From contig NZ_JAGGJF010000001.1 of the NCBI RefSeq assembly GCF_030466405.1, positions 1 to 64,000 on the forward strand: a DNA stretch of 64,000 bases, written 5' to 3'. The translations under genes and the position numbers were made by a program. The stretch is from Pseudidiomarina terrestris. Lineage in GTDB: Bacteria > Pseudomonadota > Gammaproteobacteria > Enterobacterales > Alteromonadaceae. A model generated the notes under the pieces. The model had not been told where the DNA came from, did no database searches, and was given only the letters and a program-made list of their open reading frames with translations. Positions 19,260 through 28,633 of this stretch are shown in pieces. Each line of letters begins with the position of its first letter. Positions within the stretch are counted from its first letter, which is position 1.

Positions 19260-21452
19260 ATGTTGAAGTACAGCCCACTCGCTTTGCTACTTGCGCAAAT
19301 GTTTAACAGTCCGGCAGCTGCCGACGAACAAGCCCAGGAGCATCAACACGAAGATACTGAAGTCATCGTCATCAGCGCCTCGCCGCTGGCGCGCACCGAG
19401 CTTAACTCAGCTCAGCCGATTTCAGTAATAAGTGGCGATGAGTTACGTGAAAAGCAAGCACACACACTGGGTGAAACCCTGGCGAAAGAGCCTGGCATCA
19501 CCGGTACACACTTTGCCCGGGTCGCTTCAAGTCCGATCATCCGTGGCTTAGATGGTCCGCGCGTTAAGATTACACAAAACGGCTTAGATACTGCGGATGT
19601 GTCCCGCGGCAGCCCTGATCATGCAGTCACTACAGAAACCTCAGTAGCACAGCAAATTGAAATTTTGCGTGGCCCAGCCACCCTGCTGTATGGCAGTGGC
19701 GCCATTGGTGGCGTGGTGAATGTGGTCGATGAGCGCATCGCCCAGGATTTCGTGGGCGACACCCGCGGCTTTTTTGGCGGGAACCTTGCCAGCGTTGATA
19801 ACCTGAGCGACGCCAGCGCCGGCTTAACCACTGATATTGGCCAGACCGTCTGGCACATTGACGGCTTTAACCGCAGCAGTAATAACTATGAAGTACCCAC
19901 CTTCACCAATGATGAAGGTGAGCGCGTGTCGGTCATTGAAAACTCCTTTGTAGATGCGGCCGGTGGCACCTTAGGCGGCAGCTATATCTTTGATAACGGT
20001 TACGCCGGACTGTCGTACTCACGGCTTGAACAGACTTATGGTATCCCGGGTCATCATCATGGCCACGAAGATGAACCTGAAGACGAACACGCAGACGAGC
20101 ACGGTGATGAGCATGGCGCTGAAGAAGAAGTGCTGCCTTATGCTGATTTGGTGCAGGACCGGGTGCAGCTACACGCCGGTATTCTGAATCCGGTTGAGGG
20201 CATCGAAAAACTTGAACTTCGTTACGGCTACACGGATTATCAGCATCAGGAAATTGAAGGTTCAACGCCATCGACGACCTTCACCAATGAGCAGCACGAA
20301 TTACGGCTTACCGCCAACCACCACCTGACCGGTGACTGGTATGGCGCCATTGGTTACCATGGCTTTAGCCAGAGCCAGCAGGCCTTTGGTGAAGAAGCGT
20401 ACACGCCGCCGAGTGAAACAGACCGTCACGGCCTGTTTTGGCTGGCAGAAACGCAAACCGACGGGCTCAACTGGCAAACCGGAATTCGCTACGAGCACGT
20501 GGCGATTGATGCGCCAACACTAGCGTTTGGCACCACCAGTTACGAGTTTGAACCCGTTTCCGCTTCATTTGGTGTCAGTTATCAGTGGCATCCGCAGGTA
20601 CGTTTAAACGCTAATTTCAGTCACGCACAGCGCGCGCCGTCTGCCAACGAGCTATTCGCCAATGGTGCCCACCTCGCGACTCAGACCTATGAATTGGGCC
20701 TGGGCTACGAATTACACCAGGAAGGCGAGCACGCTTATGCGATTGAAGCCGGCACAGAACGGCCGCTGCTGGAAAAGTCCAATAGTCTGGACTTAGGTGC
20801 GCATATTGAATCCGATGGCAGTCACCTACATATCAACCTGTTTGCCAACCGCATAGATAACTATATCTATGAGGCTTTTACCGGCCTGAATAGCGCTGAT
20901 CTCTTTATCGAAGATGACCATGGCCACGAAGACGAGCATGAGCACGAAGAAGAAATTGGTCATGAGCCTGAAGGCGAGCACGATCATGAAGAAGGCTTGT
21001 CTGTCATTCAATACGTGCAGCGCGATGTGCTGCTGTTTGGTTACGAGATCAGTGCCCGCTGGCAGTTGACTGATCAGTGGCGCCTGAATGCGTTTAGTGA
21101 TTATACCCGTGCCTACACGACCGACGGCCAGGAGAACCTGCCGCGGTTACCGGCACAGCGCATCGGCACTGACCTGACCTACAATCAGGGCAGCTGGGAA
21201 ACCCAGGTCGGCTATATTTGGCATAGTCAGCAAACACGTACTGCAGCCTATGAATCAGCAACACCAAGTTATGGCTTGTTAAATGCCCAGTTCAACTGGT
21301 TCCCACAGGCCTTTGCCACGACGAACCTGAGCATTTATCTGAAAGGTGAAAATCTGACAGACAAACTTGGTTATGTGCACACGTCGTTCCTGAAAGACGA
21401 CGCACCTGTGGCGGGTCGTAGTTTCAGTATTGGCATCCGCGGCGAATTCTAG
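19260..21452 (+). CDS. TonB-dependent receptor, probable zinc uptake (ZnuD-like)
   Basis: The 730-residue outer-membrane receptor starts MLKYSPLALLLAQ with AGGAG upstream; the ATG at 19260 is preferred over an earlier in-frame start that would lie inside the operator. It has a TonB-box-like start (EVIVISASPLARTE, about 34-47), a plug domain with EILRGPATLLYGSGAIGGVVN, and a barrel ending in Phe. Two loops are rich in His, Asp and Glu (about 280-307 and 557-588), as in the zinc receptor ZnuD of Neisseria. With the Zur box this makes zinc the likely substrate. Heme or nickel import is less likely. Confidence 0.88.
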   Translation: MLKYSPLALLLAQMFNSPAAADEQAQEHQHEDTEVIVISASPLARTELNSAQPISVISGDELREKQAHTLGETLAKEPGITGTHFARVASSPIIRGLDGPRVKITQNGLDTADVSRGSPDHAVTTETSVAQQIEILRGPATLLYGSGAIGGVVNVVDERIAQDFVGDTRGFFGGNLASVDNLSDASAGLTTDIGQTVWHIDGFNRSSNNYEVPTFTNDEGERVSVIENSFVDAAGGTLGGSYIFDNGYAGLSYSRLEQTYGIPGHHHGHEDEPEDEHADEHGDEHGAEEEVLPYADLVQDRVQLHAGILNPVEGIEKLELRYGYTDYQHQEIEGSTPSTTFTNEQHELRLTANHHLTGDWYGAIGYHGFSQSQQAFGEEAYTPPSETDRHGLFWLAETQTDGLNWQTGIRYEHVAIDAPTLAFGTTSYEFEPVSASFGVSYQWHPQVRLNANFSHAQRAPSANELFANGAHLATQTYELGLGYELHQEGEHAYAIEAGTERPLLEKSNSLDLGAHIESDGSHLHINLFANRIDNYIYEAFTGLNSADLFIEDDHGHEDEHEHEEEIGHEPEGEHDHEEGLSVIQYVQRDVLLFGYEISARWQLTDQWRLNAFSDYTRAYTTDGQENLPRLPAQRIGTDLTYNQGSWETQVGYIWHSQQTRTAAYESATPSYGLLNAQFNWFPQAFATTNLSIYLKGENLTDKLGYVHTSFLKDDAPVAGRSFSIGIRGEF

Positions 21453-21550
21453 CGCATTGGTTGTGCGATCTGTCGCAGTGCAAGGGAGCTTGCAGCCTGC
21501 TTTGTTACACTAGTAGCGTATTACGTTTAACGACTACAAGGAAAGCAGGC

Positions 21551-23821
21551 ATGCGAGCCCTCGCGCTAAGTTTTGTATTAAGCCTATTACTGGTTACCGA
21601 AGTTACTGCACAAAGTACCGCCAGTAATGAAAATTTCGGCCGTGCCCAGCTCTCCATCGAGCGGATCTTTTCAGCACCCGACCTCACCACGGTCGCGCCC
21701 GCGAACCTTAAATTTTCGCCGGACGGCGCCCATATCGCCTACTTACGCGCCAGCCCTGACCAGCCGCAGGTGAATGACCTTTGGGTGTACGATGTACGCC
21801 AGCAGGAACATCGTTTGCTGGTCGCTTCCTCAGCACTGGTGGCCGACCCCACTCAAATGTCTGCGGCTGAGCGTGCGCGCCGCGAGCGTATGCGTATCCG
21901 CAAGAGCGGTATCGTTGACTATCAGTGGTCACCAAGTGGTGAGCAACTGCTGATTCCAATTGCCGGTCAGCTCTATCTGGTCACACCTGCGGCGGCCGCT
22001 GCAGAACAGTCCGCCGAACTTCAGGTACAACAACTTACCCGTGAGACAATGAACGCGACCGATGCGCGTTTTTCACCACAAGGCAACTTTGTCAGTTTTG
22101 TTCACGCCGGTGCGCTTTACAGTATTGAACTTGCTGGCAGTGAGCTGCGGCAGATCAGTGGCTCCGGTAGCGCCACCCTAAGCTACGGTGTCGCTGAATT
22201 CGTTGCGCAAGAGGAAATGAAACGCATGACAGGCTACTGGTGGAGCCCTGATGAAGCCAGCATTGCCTTCACCCGGGTTGATACCAGTGGCGTCGACCTT
22301 GATGCCCGCACAGATGTTTACGCTGATCGCACGGAGCTGGTGCAACAACGTTATCCTTTCACCGGCAGCGCCAACGCAGAAGTTGATTTGGGGTTATACG
22401 ATCGCAGCGGTGATGATGTCCGCTGGCTGGGGCTGCCTGAGCGTCACCGCGAAGGTTATCTGGCGCGGGTGAACTGGCTCCCTGATAGTTCACAAGTCAG
22501 CTACCAGTGGCAAACGCGAAATCAGCAACAGCTGACGTTATACCTGCAACCGCGCAGCACGAAAGATGCAACCGCTGTGCTCACCGAAACCAGTACCAGC
22601 TGGATCAACCTGCATCATGATTTGGTATTTCTTGACGATTCCCGCCATTTCATCTGGGCCTCGGAGCGCAGCGGCTTTAAACACCTTTATCTCTATCGCA
22701 CTGATGGTAGTCTGATTCGTCAGTTAACCAGCGGCGACTGGCAAGTCGACAGCATTAGTGCCGTCGATGACACCACTGGCTTTATTTATTTTACCGGGCG
22801 CAAATCAAGCCCACTGGAGCGCCACCTTTACCGCGCCAGTATGACCACAGCGTCGCCGGGGCAGCCGGTACAACTCAGCCAACGCAAAGGCATGCATACC
22901 GTCACTTTTGCCGGGGACCAACGTAGCTACATTGACAGTTTTTCCAGCAGCACCCAGCCACCGCAGGTGAGCCTGCACGGCCCGACCGGAGAGCGGGTGG
23001 CCTGGTTGCACCAGAATATTATTGATGAGAAGCACCCGCTTTCCAGCTATCTGGCCAATTGGTCCTATCCGGAATTCGGACAGCTGCGAAGTAGTGATAA
23101 TCAAACCCTTTATTATCAACTGACTAAGCCAACCCATATGGTGGATAATCAGACCTACCCGGTCATTGTTATGGTCTACGGCGGTCCCCGCGCGCAGCGC
23201 GTCACCAATAGCTGGGGAGATTACTTCAGCCAATACCTGGCGCAGCGCGGCTTTGTCGTCTTCAAGCTGGATAACCGTGGTAGTGGCAACCGTGGCAAAG
23301 CTTTTGAGCAGGTCATTTATCGCAACCTGGCTCAGGCGGAAGTTCAGGATCAGGTCATTGGCGCTGAGTTTCTGCAATCACTTCCGTACGTTGATGATGA
23401 TCGTATCGGCGTGTTCGGCCACAGCTACGGTGGTTACATGGCTCTGCATCTTATCCTGCGTCACCCGCAGCATTTTCAGGCTGCCGTGGCAGGCGCGCCG
23501 GTGACCGACTGGCGACTTTACGATACCCATTACACCGAGCGTTACATGGGCACGCCACAGGACAATCCTGAAGGCTATCGGGCCGCTGACGTACTGACTT
23601 ATGCCGAGCAACTGGAACAGCCCTTGCTGATTTACCATGGCATGGCCGATGACAATGTCTTGTACACGCACACCGCAAAGCTGAGCTATGCGTTGCAGCA
23701 AGCCATGCTGCCTTTTGAACTCATGGCCTATCCGGGCAAACAACATGGCCTGCGTGGGCGGGAAACCTCGATTCATCGCTATCGACTGATCGCAGACTTT
23801 TTTGCGCGCCAATTACAATAA
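21551..23821 (+). CDS. S9 family dipeptidyl peptidase IV-like peptidase
   Basis: The 756-residue protein starts with a signal peptide (MRALALSFVLSLLLVTEVTAQ) behind AAGGA. An N-terminal beta-propeller domain (about 40-470, DPPIV_N, including the EFVAQEEMKRMTGYWWSPD run that carries the Glu pair binding the substrate amino terminus) precedes the alpha/beta-hydrolase domain. The catalytic Ser is in GHSYGGYMA, Asp in MADDNVLY and His in GKQHGL. Family members remove Xaa-Pro dipeptides from peptides in the periplasm. Confidence 0.93.
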   Translation: MRALALSFVLSLLLVTEVTAQSTASNENFGRAQLSIERIFSAPDLTTVAPANLKFSPDGAHIAYLRASPDQPQVNDLWVYDVRQQEHRLLVASSALVADPTQMSAAERARRERMRIRKSGIVDYQWSPSGEQLLIPIAGQLYLVTPAAAAAEQSAELQVQQLTRETMNATDARFSPQGNFVSFVHAGALYSIELAGSELRQISGSGSATLSYGVAEFVAQEEMKRMTGYWWSPDEASIAFTRVDTSGVDLDARTDVYADRTELVQQRYPFTGSANAEVDLGLYDRSGDDVRWLGLPERHREGYLARVNWLPDSSQVSYQWQTRNQQQLTLYLQPRSTKDATAVLTETSTSWINLHHDLVFLDDSRHFIWASERSGFKHLYLYRTDGSLIRQLTSGDWQVDSISAVDDTTGFIYFTGRKSSPLERHLYRASMTTASPGQPVQLSQRKGMHTVTFAGDQRSYIDSFSSSTQPPQVSLHGPTGERVAWLHQNIIDEKHPLSSYLANWSYPEFGQLRSSDNQTLYYQLTKPTHMVDNQTYPVIVMVYGGPRAQRVTNSWGDYFSQYLAQRGFVVFKLDNRGSGNRGKAFEQVIYRNLAQAEVQDQVIGAEFLQSLPYVDDDRIGVFGHSYGGYMALHLILRHPQHFQAAVAGAPVTDWRLYDTHYTERYMGTPQDNPEGYRAADVLTYAEQLEQPLLIYHGMADDNVLYTHTAKLSYALQQAMLPFELMAYPGKQHGLRGRETSIHRYRLIADFFARQLQ

Positions 23822-23861
23822 GATATACTAAGCGCATCAATTTGATTCAAGGAGTGATTTT

Positions 23862-24263
23862 ATGATGCGCTTTCTCTCTCGGCGACTCGTCATGCCGAAC
23901 GACCTTAATTTTGCCGGCTCGCTTTTCGGTGGCCGTATTCTCGAATGGATCGACGAAGAAGCCTACATTTTTGCTGCTTGCCAGTTAGACGCAAAAAGCC
24001 TGGTGACCAAACATATTGGTGCCATCAGCTTTGAAACATCTGCGTATCAGGGCGATGTGGTTGAATTTGGTCTGGGCGTGAAACATGTCGGCCGCAGTTC
24101 GTTAGCGCTGACCTGCGTGGTACGTAATAAACAAACCAAACAGAACATTTGTGTTGCCGATGATATTGTCTTTGTGCATATCGATCCGGAAACCCGCCTG
24201 CCCCAACCGCATGGCAAAACCAAAGCTGAACTTGAGTCGATAAAAATAGAAACGCCGGAATAA
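23862..24263 (+). CDS. Hotdog-fold acyl-CoA thioesterase (YciA-like)
   Basis: A 133-residue single hotdog domain with the pattern PNDLNFAGSLFGGRILEWIDEEAY, which holds the conserved Asn and Asp of the YciA/acyl-CoA hydrolase group. It hydrolyses acyl-CoA to free acid and CoA; chain preference cannot be read from sequence. AAGGAG lies before the ATG. Its stop codon lies in the loop of the following terminator. Confidence 0.88.
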   Translation: MMRFLSRRLVMPNDLNFAGSLFGGRILEWIDEEAYIFAACQLDAKSLVTKHIGAISFETSAYQGDVVEFGLGVKHVGRSSLALTCVVRNKQTKQNICVADDIVFVHIDPETRLPQPHGKTKAELESIKIETPE

Positions 24264-24276
24264 TCCGGCGTTTTTT
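24251..24276. terminator. Intrinsic terminator enclosing a stop codon
   Basis: AACGCCGGA / TCCGGCGTT forms a perfect 9-base stem around a 4-base loop and is followed by a T-run. The TAA of the thioesterase gene (24261-24263) sits within the loop. The A-rich left flank allows it to serve the convergent aminopeptidase as well. Confidence 0.9.
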
Positions 24277-24299
24277 GTTGCTTGCGTTTACTGCCAGCG

Positions 24300-25829
24300 T
24301 TACTTGTGCAGATAGGCGCCGGCAAAACAAGTCACAGGGGCGCCACTTGGCTTACCATGCTGCCAATCGCCCCCCTCAATACCACTTCCCGCAATATCAA
24401 CATGCACGTACGGGATCGGATGATCACTATCATTACCGTGGCGATCAAGGCCGGCCGCAATGGTCAGAAATGCCATAGGGAATTGATGCCCACGACGAGT
24501 GGTCGCCGAGGGACCGTTGTTACTGGACAATAGATCATCAGATTTAGTGCGTGGCGCCACAAAAGCGAAGTCTTCCCGGCGTGACCAACTGATTTCAGTC
24601 GGATCGCCATACACCTCACCAGCTTCCCACAGCTTATCTGGCAAGCCCTGCGCCCGGGCCGGACCGTTGGGCACTAAAGCACTGTAAGGGCCTTTCGCTA
24701 AAGCTGCATGGCCGGTTAAGGTTGCCACACTGAATAACTGCGGCCGCGGATAGTTTCCGGCCTGCACCCGTAGGTGCGACAGCAAATCAGCCAGCACCAG
24801 TCGGCCCTCGGCATCGGTATTGCCGATGCGCACCCGCACACCACTATGGGCCTTGATAATTTCGTCGGCAACAAAAGCTTCGGCGCCGATACTGTTGCGC
24901 ACCACACCTAACTCAGCGACAACGCTGACAGTGTCCGGACGCATTTCAGCAACGGTTTTGACAAAACCGGCAACGCCCGCCGCGCCACCTTTATCCCGGC
25001 TCATGCCGGCCATGTGACCACCAATCTTGAGGTCAGCGCCGCCAGTGTCATAAACAATCCCTTTGCCGGCAAACATCAGCGTCTGTTCCGCCGCAGGAGC
25101 GTTGTATTCCAGCCGGATCACACATGGCCAGTGGCGTTCAACATTCAGCGACGCACGTCCTACGGCCATCAGCAGTGGATACTCGTGCTGCAACTGTTGA
25201 ATATCATCAATCACAGTGACTTTTACCGGCGTATGGGCAAATGCCTGCTGGCAGTATTCCGCAAAGCGCGGCGGTGCCATCCGCTCAGGCTCGGTACCGC
25301 ATAAGTCGCGGGCAACCCGCTTACCGGCTTCGACAGCAGCCAGCCAGTCGCTGTCCAGCGTGCCTAACACGCCCACTCCAGTGATGGTTTCAATGCTTTC
25401 TTCGCCCAGCGCTTCACGCGCTTCCAACGGCTCATAGAGTGCCTGGCAAAAACCCCAGTAGGCAACCGCTTCGGCCTGACCATAGCGAGCATCGTCCTGG
25501 GTCCCAAACACCACCAGCAGCGGCTTAGTAACGCCAGCTTGCTGAGCAATACGAGCGCCGGCACCGGCGGCATCAGAGAACGCCCGGACATCGTCAAAAT
25601 CACGCGTCAGCGGACCCGTTGGCGCCGTGATCAAACGGCCACCAAAAACGTCAGCAGCAACGAGTAACGGCTGCTTGCCAACCCGTTGGTCATAGTCTTT
25701 TGCACGTTCAACAAAATCAGCAAATTCCGCCGGTACTGCCTGCGCGAAATCCCCCACTAAGATCACTGCGTCGTATTCGGCATGCGCAGTGCTGTAACTT
25801 TCAACTACTTCAACTGTTGGAAATGCCAT
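24300..25829 (-). CDS. M17 family leucyl aminopeptidase
   Basis: A 509-residue cytosolic metallo-aminopeptidase. The start at 25829 (MAFPTVEVVE) is chosen for its GAGGA six bases upstream and because the longer frame would run into cysS. The two-metal site is intact: GKGIVYDTGG (Lys and Asp), SRDKGGAAG (Asp), and NTDAEGRLVLADLL (Asp and Glu, with the Arg). The sequence differs enough from PepA that I give no symbol; it belongs with the PepB-like branch or a separate marine branch. It follows cysS by 22 bases on the same strand. Confidence 0.9.
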   Translation of the reverse strand: MAFPTVEVVESYSTAHAEYDAVILVGDFAQAVPAEFADFVERAKDYDQRVGKQPLLVAADVFGGRLITAPTGPLTRDFDDVRAFSDAAGAGARIAQQAGVTKPLLVVFGTQDDARYGQAEAVAYWGFCQALYEPLEAREALGEESIETITGVGVLGTLDSDWLAAVEAGKRVARDLCGTEPERMAPPRFAEYCQQAFAHTPVKVTVIDDIQQLQHEYPLLMAVGRASLNVERHWPCVIRLEYNAPAAEQTLMFAGKGIVYDTGGADLKIGGHMAGMSRDKGGAAGVAGFVKTVAEMRPDTVSVVAELGVVRNSIGAEAFVADEIIKAHSGVRVRIGNTDAEGRLVLADLLSHLRVQAGNYPRPQLFSVATLTGHAALAKGPYSALVPNGPARAQGLPDKLWEAGEVYGDPTEISWSRREDFAFVAPRTKSDDLLSSNNGPSATTRRGHQFPMAFLTIAAGLDRHGNDSDHPIPYVHVDIAGSGIEGGDWQHGKPSGAPVTCFAGAYLHK

Positions 25830-25851
25830 AGCTATCCTCGTTGTTGTTAAT

Positions 25852-27234
25852 TTAGATACGCCGCCAGCGTGTGCCCTGCGGGGTATCTTCAAGTTCAATT
25901 CCTAGTGCTAGCAACTCATCGCGCGCAGCATCTGCCGCTGCCCAATCTTTGTTCGCCCGCGCGCTGTTGCGGCGTTCGATCAGCGTTTCAATCGCGGCAC
26001 TGTCTGGCTCCGAGCCCGTTGCGCCACTTTGTAAGAACTGTTCTGGCTGCTGTTGCAACAAACCGAGTATGCCACCCAGATGTTTCAGTATTGCAGCAAA
26101 TTGTGCCGCCTGCTCAGGCGTTTCCGCGCGGTTGACTTCCCGGGCCAGATCAAACAGTACCGGCAGCGCTTCCGGCACGTTGAAATCATCATCCATCGCC
26201 TGCTCAAAACGCTCCGTATAAGTGGATGCCAGCCCGGCATCGAAAGCAGTTTCAGGAGCATCCCGCAGTGCCGTATACAGCCGTTCCAGACCCGCCCGTG
26301 CCTGATCCAGATTATCGGTCGAATAGTTCAGCTGCGAACGATAATGACTCGACACCAGGAAATAGCGGACGGTTTCTGCATCGTATTCCGCCAGCACGTC
26401 ACGAATGGTAAAAAAGTTACCCAGCGACTTTGACATCTTCACGGCATCGACCTGGACCATACCGCTGTGCATCCAGAAGTTCACATAGTCAGTATTGTTG
26501 GCACAGCAGCTTTGCGCCACCTCATTTTCATGATGGGGGAAGATCAGGTCAGAACCGCCACCGTGAATATCAAAATGTTCACCGAGATGGCGCTTATTCA
26601 TTGCCGAGCATTCAATGTGCCACCCCGGACGCCCTTCCCCCCACGGCGACGACCAGCTGGGTTCGCCCGCTTTGGCCCGCTTCCACAGGACAAAGTCCAG
26701 CGGGTCGGTCTTATTCTGTGCCACATCAACCCGTGAACCGGCCTGCAACTGCTCAAGATTTTGCTTGCTCAAGCGGCCATACTTGTCAAAACTGCTGACA
26801 TCAAACAACACGTCGCCATCGTCAGCGACGTAGGCATGGCCGCGTGCGATCAAGGTTTCGATCATGGTGATAATATCGCCCATATGGCCAGTGACCGTAG
26901 GTTCAATGTCCGGGCGTAACAGGTTCAGCGCATCAAAATCATCGTGCATCGCTTGGGTGAAGCGCTCAGTCACGGCAGCGATGGCTTCGTTATTTTCGTT
27001 CGCGCGACGAATGATTTTATCGTCGACATCGGTGATATTGCGAACATAAGTCACCTTGTAACCTTTAGCTCGCAGGTAACGCACGACAACGTCAAAAGCG
27101 ACATAGGTGCGCGCATGACCGATATGACAGTAGTCGTAAATCGTCACCCCACAGACATAGAGCTTCACCTCGCCAGGGGTGATCGGTTGAAAAGCTTCTT
27201 TACTACGGCGCAGGGTATCAAAAATGGTCAACAT
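25852..27234 (-). CDS. cysS: Cysteinyl-tRNA synthetase
   Basis: A class I synthetase of 460 residues, the standard length. It shows the HIGH motif ([13 protein letters not shown], about 35-47), the KMSKS motif (VKMSKSLGN, about 264-272), and the zinc ligands Cys in [10 protein letters not shown], Cys in GWHIECSAM and His in [11 protein letters not shown]. The cysS / ppiB / lpxH neighbourhood, with cysS divergent from ppiB, is conserved in gammaproteobacteria. Confidence 0.97.
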   Translation of the reverse strand: MLTIFDTLRRSKEAFQPITPGEVKLYVCGVTIYDYCHIGHARTYVAFDVVVRYLRAKGYKVTYVRNITDVDDKIIRRANENNEAIAAVTERFTQAMHDDFDALNLLRPDIEPTVTGHMGDIITMIETLIARGHAYVADDGDVLFDVSSFDKYGRLSKQNLEQLQAGSRVDVAQNKTDPLDFVLWKRAKAGEPSWSSPWGEGRPGWHIECSAMNKRHLGEHFDIHGGGSDLIFPHHENEVAQSCCANNTDYVNFWMHSGMVQVDAVKMSKSLGNFFTIRDVLAEYDAETVRYFLVSSHYRSQLNYSTDNLDQARAGLERLYTALRDAPETAFDAGLASTYTERFEQAMDDDFNVPEALPVLFDLAREVNRAETPEQAAQFAAILKHLGGILGLLQQQPEQFLQSGATGSEPDSAAIETLIERRNSARANKDWAAADAARDELLALGIELEDTPQGTRWRRI

Positions 27235-27368
27235 GCAATTTACGACTCCAAACTAAGGTTCTTAAGCTGGTTATGATAACGCATGGTGTAGCCTTCTCAC
27301 AAACAGTGCTAAACTGTTGCCAGATTTATTTCATATCTAATCTATCAGTCTGAAAATGGAGTGACCTC

Positions 27369-27869
27369 ATGCAAGTTACATTGCACACGAATCATGGTGC
27401 GATTACGTTGGAATTGTACCCGGAACAAGCCCCGAAAACCGTTGAGAACTTTTTACGCTATGTACGCGAAGGCTTTTACAGTGAAACACTGTTTCACCGC
27501 GTCATCAAAGGTTTCATGATTCAGGGTGGCGGCTTCAATAAAGAAATGGTGCAAAAAACCCCTCATGAAGCGATCGATAACGAAGCTGACAACGGTCTGA
27601 AAAATAAAAAAGGCACCGTTGCCATGGCCCGTACTCAAGATCCACATTCGGCGACCAGCCAGTTCTTTATTAACCTGGCAGACAACGAGTTCCTGAACTT
27701 TAAAAATGAAAGCATGGGTGGCTGGGGCTACTGCGTTTTCGGTGAAGTTGTCGACGGTATGGACGTAGTCGAAGAAATTGGTCAGGTCTACACCACTCAG
27801 GCCGGTTTCCATCAAGACGTGCCAAAAGACGACGTCGTCATCGAGAAAGCCACGGTTGACGGTGAGTAA
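27369..27869 (+). CDS. ppiB: Peptidyl-prolyl cis-trans isomerase B
   Basis: A 166-residue cytoplasmic cyclophilin. The core active-site Arg is in [15 protein letters not shown] (about 38-52), followed by [21 protein letters not shown] and a [16 protein letters not shown] block. No signal peptide is present, which separates it from PpiA. It lies 8 bases upstream of lpxH. Confidence 0.96.
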   Translation: MQVTLHTNHGAITLELYPEQAPKTVENFLRYVREGFYSETLFHRVIKGFMIQGGGFNKEMVQKTPHEAIDNEADNGLKNKKGTVAMARTQDPHSATSQFFINLADNEFLNFKNESMGGWGYCVFGEVVDGMDVVEEIGQVYTTQAGFHQDVPKDDVVIEKATVDGE

Positions 27870-27877
27870 CACCACGC

Positions 27878-28633
27878 ATGGCAACCTGGTTCATCTCTGA
27901 TTTGCATCTGAGCCCGGCCCGGCCAGATATCGCGCATTTGTTTTTTGATTTTTTGCGCGATTCAGCGCGGGCCGCGGATCAGCTGTTTATCCTGGGCGAT
28001 CTTTTCGATGCCTGGATCGGCGATGATGACACCAGTAGTTTTGCGGCGCAGGTCCAACAGGAATTGCGCCGTTTTACTGACCACGGCATCCCCACTTATT
28101 TCATTGCCGGTAACCGCGATTTTCTTATTGGCAGACGTTTTGCCAACGCCACCGGAATTGAATTGCTTGATGACCCCACCGTCATCGATTTATACGGCAC
28201 GCCGACGCTGCTTCTGCATGGCGACCTACTCTGCACCGACGACCACAGCTATCAGCGCTTTCGCCGCTGGATACGTAAACCCTGGCTGACGCGCTCACTG
28301 TTGCGCCTGCCACTGTCATTGCGTATGCGGATTGCCAATAAATTACGTGCGTCGAGTAAAACGCAGGGGCCCTTGAGTGAAGCCGAACTTGCCATCATGG
28401 ATGCCAACCCGGATGCGGTGATTCATGATTTTATGAAGTTTGATGTAGAGCAAATGATTCATGGTCATACCCACCGCCCTGCGGTGCACCAGCATGACCT
28501 ACCCGATGGCCGCCAGGCAACCCGCATTGTCCTTGGCGACTGGTACACTCAGGGCAGTATGCTCAAAGTTACGGCTCAGGGTTACCAACTTATACAACAG
28601 CCTTTGCCTGAGGCCGACCACTGTGAAATTTAA
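27878..28633 (+). CDS. lpxH: UDP-2,3-diacylglucosamine diphosphatase
   Basis: LpxH cleaves UDP-2,3-diacylglucosamine to lipid X in lipid A synthesis at the inner membrane. The 251-residue calcineurin-like phosphoesterase has all metal motifs: SDLHLSP (about 6-12), LGDLFDAWIGDD (about 41-52), AGNRDFLIG (about 77-85), HGD (about 113) and HGHTHRP (about 196-202). Its 3' end overlaps the convergent miaE by 44 bases. Confidence 0.96.
   Translation: MATWFISDLHLSPARPDIAHLFFDFLRDSARAADQLFILGDLFDAWIGDDDTSSFAAQVQQELRRFTDHGIPTYFIAGNRDFLIGRRFANATGIELLDDPTVIDLYGTPTLLLHGDLLCTDDHSYQRFRRWIRKPWLTRSLLRLPLSLRMRIANKLRASSKTQGPLSEAELAIMDANPDAVIHDFMKFDVEQMIHGHTHRPAVHQHDLPDGRQATRIVLGDWYTQGSMLKVTAQGYQLIQQPLPEADHCEI

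Noticed and set aside
21484-21500. GCAAG / CTTGC hairpin after the zinc receptor considered as a terminator
   Set aside because: A five-base stem without a T-run.
22805-23812. Two open frames (190 and 144 codons) on the minus strand
   Set aside because: Antisense to the catalytic domain of the S9 peptidase; no independent signals.
27309-27327. Short inverted repeat AACAGT / ACTGTT upstream of ppiB considered as an operator
   Set aside because: Only six bases per arm; such repeats are expected by chance and no known regulator fits.
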